From Accumulibacter sp. (GTDB taxonomy: Bacteria; Pseudomonadota; Gammaproteobacteria; Burkholderiales; Rhodocyclaceae), in the NCBI GenBank assembly GCA_016789495.1, contig JAEUOJ010000066.1, forward strand, positions 1 to 33,339: DNA of 33,339 nucleotides. Reading direction: 5' to 3'. The number at the start of each line of letters is the position of its first letter. The stretch's first letter is position 1. A program made the translations under genes and the position numbers. Under the pieces are notes generated by a model. It saw only the letters and a program-made list of their open reading frames with translations. It did no database searches and was not told the DNA's origin. Positions 19,734-29,039 of the stretch are shown piece after piece.

Positions 19734-20076
19734 ACTCGGGCTGCTTGGGGTCGCGCGGCCAAGGTCCATTTCTGTTGTCTGTCTTGCTACGACTGTCGTG
19801 ATTCATCCGTTCAGGGTGGGGCCAGAGCAGCTGAAGCCAATAGATGGCATGGCGTTGCTGGACGAATATGCCCTTGTGCCCAAAGAGGCCAGAGTACGTA
19901 TCGCCGTGTTGCGATTAGCCGGGGGGCAGTCGGACTGGCGCCTGGTCTACGGTGCCGCTGGGAAGAGCGGATAATTTTTCCTCGATTTCTCGTGACATCG
20001 GCTGCGCCTCGAAATCTGGAAAAAGGCCATCGCTTTCACACTCGGCTGGTAACGATCGTTCAAGTCCGTCAGCCGC
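19734..20076. other. Gap between cheD and the isochorismatase-fold gene
   Basis: About 340 bases separate two convergent genes. One open frame, 19798-19974 from a GTG, could code 58 residues (starting VIHPFRVGPEQLKP) with fairly protein-like composition. It lacks a ribosome site and its stop lies inside the hairpin at 19955-19979, so I do not call it a gene. It may be a remnant. Confidence 0.5.
19955..19979 (+). terminator. Rho-independent terminator downstream of cheD
   Basis: CCGCT (19955-19959), a six-base loop GGGAAG, and AGCGG (19966-19970) form a perfect five-pair GC-rich stem. It is followed after four bases by TTTTT (19975-19979). It is correctly oriented to end plus-strand transcripts from cheD, though 220 bases downstream of its stop. 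Confidence 0.45.
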
Positions 20077-20619
20077 CTAGCGGATGTAATCGCGGCTAAT
20101 TTCACGGAAAAGATCGCTGCCGGCTTGACGCAACCATTCGAAAACGACCATTTCCCGGGAGACAATCGACGCTCCGTTCTGGCGCATCCGGGACAGGGCC
20201 AGCGCCTTATCGTTGGCGCGCCGAGAGCCGACCGCTTCGTCAACCACGAATACCTGTCGTCCTGCGTCCAGTAAATCGAGAACCGTTTGTTGGACGCAGA
20301 CGTGGCTTTCGATGCCGGAGACGACGAATTGTCCCCGGTCACCGCCGGGCACCTGGAAAATCCGCCCCTCGGAAACCGCCGAGAAGTGGATTTTCTCGAC
20401 CACCGCTGATTCCGGCAGCAGGTTGCGCAAAGCGGGCATCGTCGTTCCCAGTCCGCGAGGATATTGTTCGGTGCAGATTACCGGTACGTCCAACTTCTGC
20501 GCGACATGGGTCAGCCAGAGGCTGGTGTCGAGTACCTGCGCGCCGTCCTCGATGGCTGGGTACAAGCGTTCCTGCAGATCGATCAGCAACAGCACGGAAC
20601 GATCAATACGCATTAGCAT
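20077..20619 (-). CDS. Isochorismatase-family cysteine hydrolase
   Basis: This is an alpha/beta cysteine hydrolase of the isochorismatase-like fold, the group that includes YcaC and nicotinamidases. The catalytic triad can be read as D14 in LLIDLQ, K76 in VVEKIHFSA and C108 in SGIESHVCVQQT. The ATG at 20619 follows a strong GAAGGAAATAAAG ribosome region and gives 180 residues; the frame is open upstream but without a better start. It is closest in layout to YcaC-type hydrolases, whose substrates are largely unknown, so I give no reaction. It is transcribed alone, convergent with cheD. Confidence 0.9.
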   Translation of the reverse strand: MLMRIDRSVLLLIDLQERLYPAIEDGAQVLDTSLWLTHVAQKLDVPVICTEQYPRGLGTTMPALRNLLPESAVVEKIHFSAVSEGRIFQVPGGDRGQFVVSGIESHVCVQQTVLDLLDAGRQVFVVDEAVGSRRANDKALALSRMRQNGASIVSREMVVFEWLRQAGSDLFREISRDYIR

Positions 20620-20847
20620 CTTTATTTCCTTCAAACAGAATGACGATTGGCGCCGACGGGAAAACATGGCCAATCGACAGCGATGGTAATATCCGCAGCG
20701 CGGATCGCCAAGCGTGCTGTACGCGCCGTGTGCGACGGAGCGTTATCCCGATAAGCTCGAGATGGCGGCGAACAGACCCCCGCCGCCTGGAAATTTTGCT
20801 GTGGAGACTGTGAGTCATTGCCATCTATGGTCAGGAGAATGTCGCCG

Positions 20848-21486
20848 ATGAAAAAACACTGCCTTCACGCGACGCCTTGGCTGCTCATTGCGGTGCTCCT
20901 GGTTTTCGCCGGCTGCGATAGCGGACCGTTCTCCAATACCGCAAAGACCGAGTCTGCCCGGACCCAGGTGGTGGTCAACGACGTGCCGACGGCCGCTTCG
21001 CCATTGGCGCATGCCGCGTTGCGTGGCGATTTGGCGGAGATCAAGCGCTTGCTCGACGAGGGAGCGGAGGTCAATGCGACTGACGCGCTGGGCAGAACGC
21101 CGTTGCATATGGCCGCTTTTTACGGCCGTACCAAGGCAACCGAACTGCTGCTCAGCAAGGGGGCGTCAATCGAAGCCAAAGACCGGGTTGGCATGACGCC
21201 GCTGCACGCCGCCGTGCTCGCCGTCAATCGCCAGGAGGTCGAATTGCTGCTCGACAACAAGGCGGCGGTCAACGCCAAGAGCGATGTCGGGCAAACGCCT
21301 TTGCATCTGGCGGCGGCAACCGGCCAACCGAAAGTGGCGCGCAGCCTGATTGAGCGCGGTGCCGATCCCCAGGCCAAGGATAAGGACGGCAATACGCCGC
21401 TGTTCTTTGCCACGCGTAATCAGCATCCGGTGACCACCGAGTTTTTGCAGCAGTACGCCGCCAAACCGACTGCGGCAGGCAAATGA
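20848..21486 (+). CDS. Ankyrin-repeat lipoprotein
   Basis: The 212-residue protein has a lipoprotein signal with lipobox LVFAGC (C23), then a short linker and about four to five ankyrin repeats (residues about 51-205). They show the usual G-TPLH-AA consensus: LGRTPLHMAA, VGMTPLHAAV, VGQTPLHLAA and DGNTPLFFAT. Ankyrin repeats bind proteins, and the Asp after the lipobox Cys hints at inner-membrane retention by the +2 rule known from E. coli, so the repeats would face the periplasm. An AGGAGA ribosome site about ten bases upstream supports the ATG at 20848 over the earlier TTG (20818). Partner and role are unknown. Confidence 0.85.
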   Translation: MKKHCLHATPWLLIAVLLVFAGCDSGPFSNTAKTESARTQVVVNDVPTAASPLAHAALRGDLAEIKRLLDEGAEVNATDALGRTPLHMAAFYGRTKATELLLSKGASIEAKDRVGMTPLHAAVLAVNRQEVELLLDNKAAVNAKSDVGQTPLHLAAATGQPKVARSLIERGADPQAKDKDGNTPLFFATRNQHPVTTEFLQQYAAKPTAAGK

Positions 21487-21644
21487 AACTTGCAACGCAT
21501 TTGTTTAATTTTTTATTGACGGTGGGCGCTGCTTGGTCGTGCCGGGGTCTCCGACGTTTCTGCCGCGTTTTTGAAGATCTCGAAGGCACCCTTTGGCCAT
21601 CGCGTGTCTCTCAAACCGCAGGCACATGGTCGCTGTTCCGCTAG
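21483..21644 (+). CDS. Possible small overlapping ORF, 53 residues
   Basis: An ATG overlaps the ankyrin gene stop (ATGA junction at 21483-21486) and opens a 53-residue frame. Its first 18 residues (MKLATHLFNFLLTVGAAW) look like a signal or membrane segment. Two Cys follow, and the rest is Arg-rich and unremarkable. Coupled translation is possible, but there is no homology I recognise and composition after residue 20 is not strongly protein-like. It may be chance. Confidence 0.25.
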   Translation: MKLATHLFNFLLTVGAAWSCRGLRRFCRVFEDLEGTLWPSRVSQTAGTWSLFR

Positions 21645-21837
21645 CCGCCGAGTTGGATCTCTCAAGTTCGTAAGATGCTTTTTAACGCAAAGTATGAGGT
21701 TTGTTGACTCAAACGCTTTCAAGACGGCCCGACCAGGCGCCGATCAAATCACCTGGCCGAGGTCTTAAAGCCTGGTTTTTCGTGTGTGTGTTTCGGGAAA
21801 CTGAAGCCGATCAATGGTTTGCTGTTTGCCATGCCGC
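21487..21837. other. Gap between the ankyrin gene and the glycosyltransferase
   Basis: Apart from the doubtful small frame ending at 21644, no gene is visible between these two convergent genes. ACCAGGC (21732-21738) and GCCTGGT (21770-21776) are perfect complements with a T-run right after (to 21780). A competing inner pairing (CCAGG with CCTGG) exists. This may be a weak plus-strand terminator for the ankyrin unit, but the loop of about 31 bases is long. Confidence 0.4.
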
Positions 21838-22584
21838 TCAGCGCCGGTTCTTTTCGTAAAGCTTGATGTACTTGTAAAAGACTCCGACCGCGTTCGACAC
21901 GCTGATCAACAAACCTTCGTAGCCGCATAGGAATCCTTTCTGGAAAATGTAGTTTCTGACGAAAGCGAACAAAGCTCGAAAAAAAGCCTTGCTCGGCGAC
22001 GAACGTTTGGTGTTCTGCTCGGCGTAAAGGGTGGAGTATTTCTGCATTTTCTCGATCAACTCGGCAGCGCTGGAATAGGGGAAGTGCTGCAGGGTGCCGC
22101 GCAGAGGGCGGACACGGGTTTCCGGCTTCAGGAGCAGGCTTTCATGGACCTGCGCGTCATTGAAGCGGGTATGCGTTCGACAAAACAGCCGTAAGACCCG
22201 ATCCGGTCGCCAGCCACAGCAGCGCACCAGTCGACCGTTGTAGTAGTTGTCGCGAGCGATCGAATATACCGTCCGATCGTCTGACAGATCGATCGCCGCG
22301 AGTTCGGCAAGCAAGGACTCGGTGACGATTTCATCACTGTCGACCGATAGAATCCAGGTGTTCCGAGCGGCGGCGACAGCGAGATTTTTCAGCGGCCCAA
22401 AGCCGATGAATGGATGTTCGATCAACCGGACGTTGGGGTAGGCGGCAGCGACGGTCATCGTCGAATCGGTCGAGCCATTGTCGACGACAACCACCTCGTT
22501 GAACCCGACCAACGCGTCCAGGCAGCGGGCAAGATACTTCTCGGAGTTCTTGGTCAAGATGGTGACGCTGATGGAGTGCAGCAA
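21838..22584 (-). CDS. Family 2 glycosyltransferase, WaaE/KdtX-like
   Basis: This GT-A-fold enzyme has SVTILTKNSEKYLARCLDAL at its N-terminus, VVVVDNGSTDST for nucleotide-sugar binding and a DXD metal site at D82-S-D84 (SVDSDE). The middle NYYNGRLVRCCGWRPDRVLRLF and the HFPYSSAAELIEKMQKYS part match the WaaE/KdtX group, which adds glucose to the inner core of lipopolysaccharide in some bacteria. The enzyme's exact sugar and acceptor cannot be read from sequence. The start is a TTG at 22584, supported by GAGG seven bases upstream, giving 248 residues. It is isolated from other LPS genes. Confidence 0.88.
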   Translation of the reverse strand: MLHSISVTILTKNSEKYLARCLDALVGFNEVVVVDNGSTDSTMTVAAAYPNVRLIEHPFIGFGPLKNLAVAAARNTWILSVDSDEIVTESLLAELAAIDLSDDRTVYSIARDNYYNGRLVRCCGWRPDRVLRLFCRTHTRFNDAQVHESLLLKPETRVRPLRGTLQHFPYSSAAELIEKMQKYSTLYAEQNTKRSSPSKAFFRALFAFVRNYIFQKGFLCGYEGLLISVSNAVGVFYKYIKLYEKNRR

Positions 22585-22943
22585 TGGCTAACCTCGCTGT
22601 AAGCCGGACGGTTGCGCTACCGGTCAGTCTCGGCACGGCCGGCGAGCTCCAGCAGGATTGCCGGCCCGTCGCCTGAAAGCCAGCAACGGTTCATTCAAAC
22701 CCTTTCTTGGACCAAGCCGCCGCTGTTCGTACCCAAAATTCTAGCATCCACGACATGTGCAAAGCGGTGGTCGATTCTCGGTCCATGGCATCTGGATGCC
22801 TCCTGCAGCTCTCCCGCCTGGGAAATGTGAATGGTTAGCCGAGGGGTGTTTCAACGCCTGATCAACGTGGTGTCGATGGCGGCGAACCGAGCGCTTTCAA
22901 GATCCCGCTGCCAGGCTGCGGCAGGTTTCCCTAACAGAAAATA
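22585..22943. other. Gene-free gap between two minus-strand genes
   Basis: About 360 bases lie between the beta-CASP gene's stop and the glycosyltransferase start. Small open frames on the plus strand (22612-22830, 22831-23097) show no ribosome site or recognisable domain. I see no tRNA, terminator or clear promoter here. Confidence 0.5.
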
Positions 22944-24356
22944 TCAGGGAATCAACACCTCGCTTTGTGGATGGCGCTCGCGCAGCGCGGCCGCCAGAAC
23001 GTTCTTGGCCTCCGCGTCACCATGCACCAAGCGAATCTGTCGCGGTTTGCCGTGCATCCGACCAATGAAATTGAGCAGATCCTTCTGGTCGGCGTGAGCT
23101 GAATATCCCCCCAGCACATGCACTCCGGCGCGGATGTCGTACCGTTGGCCATCGAGCTGCACATAACCGCCGCGTGGCCCATACTCCTGAATGTCGCGTC
23201 CCGGTGTGCCGGCGGCCTGGTAGCCGATCAACAGTACATCGTGACGCGGATCGCCAAGCATTGCTTTCAGATAATTGACGATCCGTCCGCCGCTGCACAT
23301 CCCACTGGCGGCGATGACCACCGCCGGTCGGCCGCTGCGCGCCAGCCGTTCGACTGTCCGCAGATGACTGGCGTGGTCGTCGATGGTCGTCAATTGGGAA
23401 AAATCCAGTGGATGTCGGCCAGCCGCCAGCTTGCCACGCGCTTCGGCATCCCAATGCTCGCGCAGTTGCATGTATCCGGTGGTGAAGTCGGCGGCCAGCG
23501 GCGAATCGAGAATGATTTCCAGATCGGACCAGTTGACGCCAGGCGCCGCCGGACGTCGTTGGTTGCGGAAAATGATCTCCTCGAGCTCGTAAAGCAGTTC
23601 CTGCGTCCGGCCGATGCTGAAAGCCGGAATCAGCACGCTGCCGAGATTGCCGAAAGCATGTTCGCAAACCGCCTGTAAGCGTTGCCGCCGGTCCTGACGG
23701 CTTTCATGCAGGCGGTTGCCGTAAGTGCTTTCGAGGACCACCACCTCGGCGCGATACGGTGATTGCGGCGCCGGCAGCAACGGCGTATGCGGCGCTCCCA
23801 AGTCGCCGGAAAAGACCACCACCTCGGCCGCAGCGGCGGGTCGAAGCGCGCGGTCGACAATTTCGAACTCGACATACGCCGAGCCGAGGATATGTCCGGC
23901 GGGCGACAAACGTAGCCGCAGCGGGCAGCCGCCATCGACCAGCGGCCGCCACTGCCGATAAGGCACCGCGATCACCTGCCGGCGGATTTGCGCCAGGTAG
24001 CGCTCGATCAGCGCTCGGTCGCGGGTGAAACCGACTTTCATCGCATCTTCGAGGACCAGCGGCAGCAACACCGCCGATGCCTGGCTACAGACGATCGGCC
24101 CGGTGAACCCGGCCTCCAGTAGATAGGGGATCCGTCCGACATGATCGATATGCACGTGCGTCACCACCAGCGCGCAAACATCATCAATCGGAAAATCAAT
24201 CGTCAGCCGATCCGCGCCGGCGCCCTGCCGCGACGTTTCGGCGCCTTGAAACAGACCGCAATCAATCAAAACCGACCGGCCGTCGACCAGTGTCAACCGA
24301 TGACAGGAACCGGTAACGCCATCGACGGCGCCGTGATGGGTGATCGAAAAGTTCAC
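22944..24356 (-). CDS. MBL-fold beta-CASP ribonuclease (RMMBL domain)
   Basis: This is a metallo-beta-lactamase-fold nuclease of the beta-CASP group, related to the CPSF73/Ysh1-like exonuclease family. The metal-binding motif THVHIDH is at H67, H69, D71 and H72, with the other metal ligands in later MBL motifs (SPAGHILGSAYVEF; VFSGDLG). The beta-CASP insertion (FSIGRTQELLYELEE; IILDSPLAADFT; VIAASGMCSGGRIVNYL) and a C-terminal RMMBL region (GGYSAHADQKDLLNFI) are present. The start is a GTG at 24356 with AGGAA upstream, giving 470 residues, a normal length. RNA processing or decay is the likely role; the target is unknown. It is a single-gene unit. Confidence 0.92.
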   Translation of the reverse strand: MNFSITHHGAVDGVTGSCHRLTLVDGRSVLIDCGLFQGAETSRQGAGADRLTIDFPIDDVCALVVTHVHIDHVGRIPYLLEAGFTGPIVCSQASAVLLPLVLEDAMKVGFTRDRALIERYLAQIRRQVIAVPYRQWRPLVDGGCPLRLRLSPAGHILGSAYVEFEIVDRALRPAAAAEVVVFSGDLGAPHTPLLPAPQSPYRAEVVVLESTYGNRLHESRQDRRQRLQAVCEHAFGNLGSVLIPAFSIGRTQELLYELEEIIFRNQRRPAAPGVNWSDLEIILDSPLAADFTTGYMQLREHWDAEARGKLAAGRHPLDFSQLTTIDDHASHLRTVERLARSGRPAVVIAASGMCSGGRIVNYLKAMLGDPRHDVLLIGYQAAGTPGRDIQEYGPRGGYVQLDGQRYDIRAGVHVLGGYSAHADQKDLLNFIGRMHGKPRQIRLVHGDAEAKNVLAAALRERHPQSEVLIP

Positions 24357-24811
24357 AGGTCACGTTCCTGGGGAAGAGATGTGGCGAGTCTGACGCTTCG
24401 AACCGCTATTGACAAGCCATGCCGTGATGACGAAAGGGGTGGCCGGAAATCGGAAAAACGCGTCTCCGTTTCGGTCTTCTTGCGCGGGAATTCCATGAAG
24501 GCGGTTGCTCTTCGCGGCGAGAACGCAATTATTTTTTAAAAATCATGGAACTGGCCGGACATTGTTTAAGCACTGGTAAACGATTGCGACTGGGCGTGTC
24601 CGGAATCCACGGCATCGGGGCATTTCTTGAATGTCCTTGGCGCAACGCTTGAAACAGACTCGCCAGTGCTGTCAGCGGGATCTATACTGAATTTGAAGCG
24701 TGTTGGTCCGGCTGACTTTTCAACGCCCCAAGCGGGCTAGGCGGCCGGCCGCATGTGGCATTTTTCCGGACAGGCGCTTTATCGACCGTCCGCCCAGGAG
24801 GAGAAACGACG
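24357..24811. other. Gene-free gap upstream of the Ala-rich protein gene
   Basis: About 455 bases separate divergent genes. No ORF here is convincing. A TATACT hexamer (24683-24688) could be a -10 element for the 24812 gene, but there is no good -35 at the usual distance. An inverted repeat GTTTA...TAAAC lies near 24565-24585. Both may be chance. Confidence 0.4.
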
Positions 24812-25204
24812 ATGAACCTGAGCAACACCGTCACAATTCACCCGACGGTGACACCCCATCAAACAACGAGTTTGTCGCGACCCGCGCAGTCGCCAGCGGC
24901 CAATCCGGCCCCCGCGCGTCAGGAAGCACCGAGCGCCAAGGTTGACATCAGCGCTGCCGCTCGCGAGGCGGCTGCAAGCGACCAGGCCAGCGCCACTTCC
25001 GCTAAGACGAGCAGCGTCAGCGGCACTGCCAGCCCGCTGGGCAAACCGGTCGCCGCGGCGGCGGCTGGCGGGCCCGCCCAGACCGAAAGAGCAGCCACCA
25101 ACGAATCGTCGGCCCGCACTCAACAAGCGCTAAGCATGTTCAACGACAATGCCGGCAATAGCGTCAAACAGCCGACGACGCTCGCGGTTCGCCTCACCGC
25201 TTGA
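24812..25204 (+). CDS. Ala/Ser/Thr-rich small protein, function unknown
   Basis: The 130-residue product is low-complexity: rich in Ala, Ser, Thr, Pro and Gln, without signal peptide, membrane segment or Cys. A short segment VDISAAAREAAAS resembles motifs found in flagellar and secreted disordered proteins, but this is weak. The ATG at 24812 has a strong AGGAGGAG ribosome site at 24796-24803, which argues that it is translated. It lies 81 bases upstream of the HExxH protein gene on the same strand. The pair may be functionally linked, for example as a substrate or partner, but nothing in the sequence shows this. Confidence 0.65.
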   Translation: MNLSNTVTIHPTVTPHQTTSLSRPAQSPAANPAPARQEAPSAKVDISAAAREAAASDQASATSAKTSSVSGTASPLGKPVAAAAAGGPAQTERAATNESSARTQQALSMFNDNAGNSVKQPTTLAVRLTA

Positions 25205-25285
25205 TGATCTGCCTTCGGGGGTTCCCGAACGGGCGGATGTGTCGTTGTTTCGGCGCGGGGGCGGTGGGTTTGATCGAGGCGCGAG

Positions 25286-25927
25286 ATGATTGCCGGGTCA
25301 TATGGAGCGGTGCCTTCGTTTTCGGCATTTGTCCCGACATCCGGCGCCTCGGGAAACAACGACAGCGCCGCCGGTCGTGCCGGAAGCGTACCGGGTGGTG
25401 ACTCCGCCGAGCGTCATGTCAATCGCGCCGAGCGGCGGGCGGGTCAGTCCGGTAAACTGCTCTCCGACCACGACTTGCAGCGGCTGCGGGCGCTGCAGCA
25501 GCGCGACCGTGAGGTGCGCAGCCATGAAATGGCGCATGTCGCCGCCGGGGGCAATCTGGTGCGCAGTGGCGCCAGCTTTACTTATGAAAGCGCCCCTGAC
25601 GGTCAGCGCTATGCCATCGGCGGTGAGGTGTCGCTCGATATCTCGCCTGGACGAACGCCTGAAGAGACGCTCGGCAAAGCGGCGCGGATCAAGGCCGCCG
25701 CGCTTGCTCCTGCCGATCCTTCCGCGCAGGACCGCCAAATCGCTGCCTTGGCGACACGGATGGCGATGCAGGCCAGCATCGATCTGGTCCGGCAGCGGCA
25801 AAATACCGCTGATGTGGCCAATCGGCAGGCCCATTCCCAGTCAGCGGGCGATCGGATGCGTGTCGCCTATTCCGACGTTTCCAAGGGCCCGACCGGTTAC
25901 CCCTTGGCAATCGATCTCTCGGCGTGA
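25286..25927 (+). CDS. SprA-related putative metalloprotease
   Basis: The 213-residue protein matches the SprA-related / CJM1_0395-type family of putative metalloproteases. The signature is LRALQQRDREVRSHEMAHVAAGG with an HExxH zinc motif (H80, E81, H84). It is followed by FTYESAPDGQRYAIGGEVSLD, SPGRTPEETL and a helical DRQIAALATRMAMQAS segment. The first about 55 residues are Ser/Gly/Arg-rich and probably disordered. There is no signal peptide. Proteolytic activity is inferred from HExxH and is not, to my knowledge, shown for the family. The start is the ATG at 25286; a GCGAG just upstream could serve as ribosome site. Confidence 0.85.
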   Translation: MIAGSYGAVPSFSAFVPTSGASGNNDSAAGRAGSVPGGDSAERHVNRAERRAGQSGKLLSDHDLQRLRALQQRDREVRSHEMAHVAAGGNLVRSGASFTYESAPDGQRYAIGGEVSLDISPGRTPEETLGKAARIKAAALAPADPSAQDRQIAALATRMAMQASIDLVRQRQNTADVANRQAHSQSAGDRMRVAYSDVSKGPTGYPLAIDLSA

Positions 25928-26230
25928 GGCGAATCGGGCGGATGTCAGGCCATCACACACGCCGATAGTGAAATCCGGCACGACAAGCGACAAGACTTTG
26001 TCGTACGATTCGCTCCGCCGCCGTATGGCCGGTCAGTGCCCGCTCACAGCCCAGGCAGGTGCAATTGTGACGTAGTGAGTCATCTCGCCAGTCTGGGCGA
26101 TCGTCGCTGTTTATCGGCGATCGCTTCGCCGGGTGGTGATTTTTGGTCAACCAGCTTCTTCACCGACGACACCGCGCGCCGTTCCTTCCGTCCCCAATCC
26201 CGCCAACCCTCCGCGGATAACCGAGATTCC
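25928..26230. other. Gap with two hairpin-forming repeats before the asparagine-synthetase-like gene
   Basis: About 300 bases without a convincing gene; the downstream frame stays open back to 26036 but reads as non-coding. CGACAA-GACT-TTGTCG (25988-26003) is a perfect six-pair hairpin without T-run. GCGATCG (26098-26104) and CGATCGC (26118-26124) form a seven-pair stem with a 13-base loop. Either could end transcription from the HExxH gene or regulate the next gene, but neither has terminator hallmarks. Confidence 0.4.
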
Positions 26231-28054
26231 ATGAAAGAAAGACTTTCCGGTCAGATCGACCTGAGCAAACTGTTCGATCTCAACAGTGCCCCGCCGCCGC
26301 TGGCCTCGTTGGCCTGGCGGGGTGATGACTTCGCCCGCGACGACAGTGCCGCCTGTGTGTCGATCGGTTCGCCTTCGTTGCGGGAGCCGGCGGATGCGCA
26401 GTCGGCACGTCAAGTCGCCTCCGCGGCGCAATTGCTTGCTGCCTGGCGACGCTCCGGCCAGGCCATCGGCGATCGACTCGGTGGCACCTATGCGCTGGCG
26501 ATCGTGGACAACTCGCGCCGCTGCGTGTTCCTTGCCGTCGATCGTTTCGCCGTCGAGCCCCTGTGCTATCGCCATGATGACCGGACGCTCGCCTTCTCCG
26601 ATCGCGCCGATTGCGTGCCCGGGCGGGGTGACGACCTCGACGCGCAAGCGATTTACGATTATCTGTACTTCCACATGATTCCCGCGCCGCGGACAATTTT
26701 TCGGCAGGTGCTGCGCCTGCCGGCCGCCTATAGTCTTTTGGTTGATGCGCAGGGAACGGCGTTGCGTCGCCATTGGCCTTTGCGTTTCGACGAAGGTCAT
26801 CGACAATCGTTCTCCGACGCCCGCGAGACTTTCCGCCGCCTGATTGGCGACAGCATCGCCGAACAGATCGGCCAGCACTCGCGAGTGGGCGCGTTTCTTT
26901 CCGGGGGAACCGACAGTTCGACGGTTGCCGGCATGCTTTGCCGAATCACCGGCAACGCGGCGCCGGTGTACTCCATCGGTTTCGATGCGCAGGGCTACGA
27001 CGAAATGGAGTATGCCCGGATCGCCGCCAAGCATTTCGGTTGCGAGCACCATGAGTATTACGTGACGCCTGCCGACCTGGTCGCCAGCCTGCCGGCGGTT
27101 GCGCAACATCACGATCAGCCCTTCGGCAATTCATCGGCGTTGCCGGCCTATTATTGCGCTAAGCTTGCCCACGCCGATGGCTGCAGCAAGATGCTCGCCG
27201 GCGATGGCGGTGACGAACTGTTCGGTGGCAACTCGCGTTATGCGACGCAAAAGCTGTTGAATTACTACCAGATCGTTCCGCAAGGCATGCGGCACCTGAT
27301 CGAGCCGTTGTGCACCGAGACCAGTCCGCTGCGTCGCATCCCCGTCTTGAGACAGGCGACCGGGTATGTCCGCCACTCGCGAATCCCGATGCCGGACCGG
27401 ATGCAGAGCTTCAACCTGATCGTCCAGCTAGATCCGGAGAAAGTGCTGACACCAGGTCTGCTCGCCCAGATCGATCTGACGGAACCGGGCCGGCACATGC
27501 GCGGGACCTGGGAAGAGTCCCAGGGCGCCGGTCTGATCAATCGCATGCTGGCCTACGACTGGCGGTACACCTTGGCCGACAGCGACCTGCCCAAAGTGCG
27601 CGGTGCGACACAGATGGCCGGGATTGCGGTGGCCTACCCCCTGCTGTCAGATGCGATCACCGATTTCTCGATGCGTCTGTCGCCGGACTGGAAGCTGAAA
27701 GGGATGAAGCTGCGTTGGTTTTTCAAGGAAGCGCTGCGTGGTTTTCTGCCTGACGAAATCATCACCAAGAAGAAAAAAGGCTTTGGCCTGCCGTTCGGCG
27801 TCTGGGCGTCGCAAGATCCGGCGCTGAAAGCGCTGGCCGAGGAATCTCTGCGGCAGTTGGCCGGACGCGGCATCGTCCGCGAGGATTTCGTATCGCGGCT
27901 GATCAAGGAATACCTTCCCGAGCACCCGGCGTATTACGGCGAAATGGTCTGGATTCTGACTATTCTCGAGCAATGGCTGCGAGGACAAACCGGTGGCCAG
28001 TTTCGGCTTGAACCTGATCGGCGGCCGACTCCGCCGCGCCGCCGGCAGTCGTAA
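26231..28054 (+). CDS. Asparagine-synthetase-like amidotransferase lacking the N-terminal Cys
   Basis: The 607-residue protein has two regions. The C-terminal synthetase domain is well kept: PP-loop SGGTDSS at S224-S230, VYSIGFDAQGYDEMEYAR, MLAGDGGDELFGG and the KKKKGFGLPFG segment. The N-terminal part (about 1-190) resembles the class II glutaminase domain in its second half (GDRLGGTYALAIVDNSRRCVFLAVDRF). It starts MKERLSG, so the Cys2 that should act as nucleophile is missing. It may use free ammonia or another nucleophile, like beta-lactam synthetase, which also lacks that Cys. I chose the ATG at 26231; no clear ribosome site is seen, and no upstream start restores an MCG opening. Confidence 0.87.
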   Translation: MKERLSGQIDLSKLFDLNSAPPPLASLAWRGDDFARDDSAACVSIGSPSLREPADAQSARQVASAAQLLAAWRRSGQAIGDRLGGTYALAIVDNSRRCVFLAVDRFAVEPLCYRHDDRTLAFSDRADCVPGRGDDLDAQAIYDYLYFHMIPAPRTIFRQVLRLPAAYSLLVDAQGTALRRHWPLRFDEGHRQSFSDARETFRRLIGDSIAEQIGQHSRVGAFLSGGTDSSTVAGMLCRITGNAAPVYSIGFDAQGYDEMEYARIAAKHFGCEHHEYYVTPADLVASLPAVAQHHDQPFGNSSALPAYYCAKLAHADGCSKMLAGDGGDELFGGNSRYATQKLLNYYQIVPQGMRHLIEPLCTETSPLRRIPVLRQATGYVRHSRIPMPDRMQSFNLIVQLDPEKVLTPGLLAQIDLTEPGRHMRGTWEESQGAGLINRMLAYDWRYTLADSDLPKVRGATQMAGIAVAYPLLSDAITDFSMRLSPDWKLKGMKLRWFFKEALRGFLPDEIITKKKKGFGLPFGVWASQDPALKALAEESLRQLAGRGIVREDFVSRLIKEYLPEHPAYYGEMVWILTILEQWLRGQTGGQFRLEPDRRPTPPRRRQS

Positions 28055-28172
28055 TCGGCATGAAATACGCCACGGCGAAAATTTTTGTCTCGGCGGATAA
28101 ACAAGGTCGTAGGCAATCTACCGCACCGTCTGGTAGCATCCATGACGAAGTCTGTCACTGGAGAAATGAGCG

Positions 28173-29024
<852 letters not shown>

Positions 29025-29039
29025 TTTATTGATAATCCA

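Noticed and set aside
25290-26075. 261-codon plus-strand frame overlapping the SprA-related gene
   Set aside because: It is the +1-shifted shadow of the HExxH gene; the frame with HEMAH is the coding one.
26036-26230. N-terminal extension of the asparagine-synthetase-like protein
   Set aside because: The extra 65 residues have no Cys2 opening or family similarity and no ribosome site at 26036.
26147-27112. 321-codon minus-strand frame within the asparagine-synthetase-like gene
   Set aside because: The plus strand carries PP-loop and synthetase motifs; the minus frame is a shadow.
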